Assembly (NCBI GenBank): GCA_020350305.1
Contig: CP070709.1
Span: 401,248 to 406,338, forward strand
Source of the DNA: Candidatus Bathyarchaeota archaeon
Lineage (GTDB): Archaea > Thermoproteota > Bathyarchaeia > Bathyarchaeales > Bathyarchaeaceae
Direction: 5' to 3'
DNA: 5,091 bases
This document shows positions 4,791 to 5,091 of this stretch, piece after piece (position 1 is the first letter of the stretch; each line of letters opens with the position of its first letter). The notes beneath the pieces were generated by a model. It was not told the DNA's origin. It saw nothing but the letters and a program-made list of their open reading frames with translations, and did not search any database. The translations under genes and the position numbers were made by a program.

Positions 4791-4797
4791 TGAGGAG
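4791..4797 (+). promoter_or_regulatory. Ribosome binding site of the phosphoesterase gene
   Basis: TGAGGAG includes AGGAG, 11 bases before the TTG at 4809. It is the only good site, and an in-frame stop (4791-4793) overlaps it, so TTG 4809 is the only usual start codon available before the conserved region. Confidence 0.5.
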
Positions 4798-4808
4798 CGT
4801 TATATTGC

Positions 4809-5091
4809 TTGATCACACCTGCAAGCCCGTTTCCAGCCCTGCTACTACGAAAAGGTTCTGAACGAGTTTTGGCGGTTGCAGATCTCCACATCGGCTGGGA
4901 AGTCTCTCTAGCAGAGAGAGGAGTTCACGTTCCATCTCAAACACCAAAGATGTTAGACAAAATGCTTCAGCTGATCAAAATGTGCAGGCCAACGAATCTA
5001 ATCTTCCTCGGCGACGTGAAACACGCGATTGCAAAGGTGGCAATGGGAGAGTGGCGAGATGTCCCAGACTTCTTCGAAACCATCTGCAAAA
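4809..5091 (+). CDS. Metallophosphoesterase, COG1407 type (partial, right edge)
   Basis: N-terminal 94 residues of a calcineurin-like phosphoesterase, cut by the window end. The two first metal-binding blocks are present: VADLHIGWE (23-31, with Asp25 and His27) and IFLGDVKH (65-72, with Asp69). GDxKH in place of the usual GDxxD, together with DLHxGxE, is characteristic of the COG1407 (ICC-like) family found widely in archaea. Its physiological substrate is not known to me. The later GNHD-like block lies beyond the edge. Translation most likely starts at TTG 4809, because an in-frame stop lies at 4791-4793 and AGGAG sits 11 bases upstream. The N-terminus (ITPASPFPALLLRKGSERV) fits the family's usual lead-in to the first strand. 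C-ending codons are common, as in the monophosphatase gene before it, and the two may share a transcript. Confidence 0.85.
   Translation, partial: MITPASPFPALLLRKGSERVLAVADLHIGWEVSLAERGVHVPSQTPKMLDKMLQLIKMCRPTNLIFLGDVKHAIAKVAMGEWRDVPDFFETICK

Noticed and set aside
4787..4861. ATGATGA (box C-like) and CTGA (box D-like) 75 bases apart, suggesting a C/D guide RNA
   Set aside because: No convincing internal D' and C' boxes, length above the usual archaeal range, and most of it lies in the conserved phosphoesterase reading frame.
4787..4861. 24-codon frame from the tandem ATGs at 4787 and 4790
   Set aside because: It overlaps the well-supported phosphoesterase start in another frame and has no family resemblance.

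Overview
The window looks archaeal. It carries diphthine synthase, an archaeal FAD synthase (RibL), a CTP-dependent riboflavin kinase fused to a winged helix, a DUF357 protein and a tRNA-Leu without encoded CCA. TATA-like boxes sit about 26 bases before likely starts, and no bacterial -35/-10 pairs are evident. The long, zinc-LID adenylate kinase and the 23S-like 3' end fit a TACK-type lineage such as Bathyarchaeia or a relative. That placement is a low-confidence inference.

Layout: bases 1 to about 110 resemble the 3' end of a 23S rRNA, running off the left edge. About 300 non-coding bases follow, with two clear hairpins and a CG palindrome. A plus-strand operon (415-1954) then encodes dphB, a DUF357 protein and ribL, with ATGA overlaps at both junctions if ribL starts at 1502. 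It converges, with 24 bases between stop codons, on a minus-strand ribK (rbkR-like) gene (1979-2680). A 202-base gap holds the ribK promoter and a doubtful 32-codon ORF. Adenylate kinase (2883-3530) and tRNA-Leu(CAG) (3640-3724) follow, both on the minus strand. Next is what looks like the decayed remnant of a ribbon-helix-helix gene. An inositol monophosphatase-family gene (3930-4745) and the first 94 codons of a COG1407-type metallophosphoesterase (4809 to the edge) end the window, both on the plus strand.

How the genes relate: ribK and ribL together would carry out riboflavin to FMN to FAD, so both flavin-cofactor steps lie side by side on opposite strands. The winged helix on the kinase matches the described RbkR type of bifunctional kinase and regulator, so local control of flavin genes is plausible. 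dphB completes an early stage of diphthamide synthesis on elongation factor 2. With the rRNA end, the tRNA and adenylate kinase, the region is mostly translation and nucleotide or cofactor housekeeping. I see no CRISPR array, insertion sequence, defence system or other clearly new system. The least ordinary items are the ribbon-helix-helix remnant, the structured DNA after the rRNA and the short orphan ORF.
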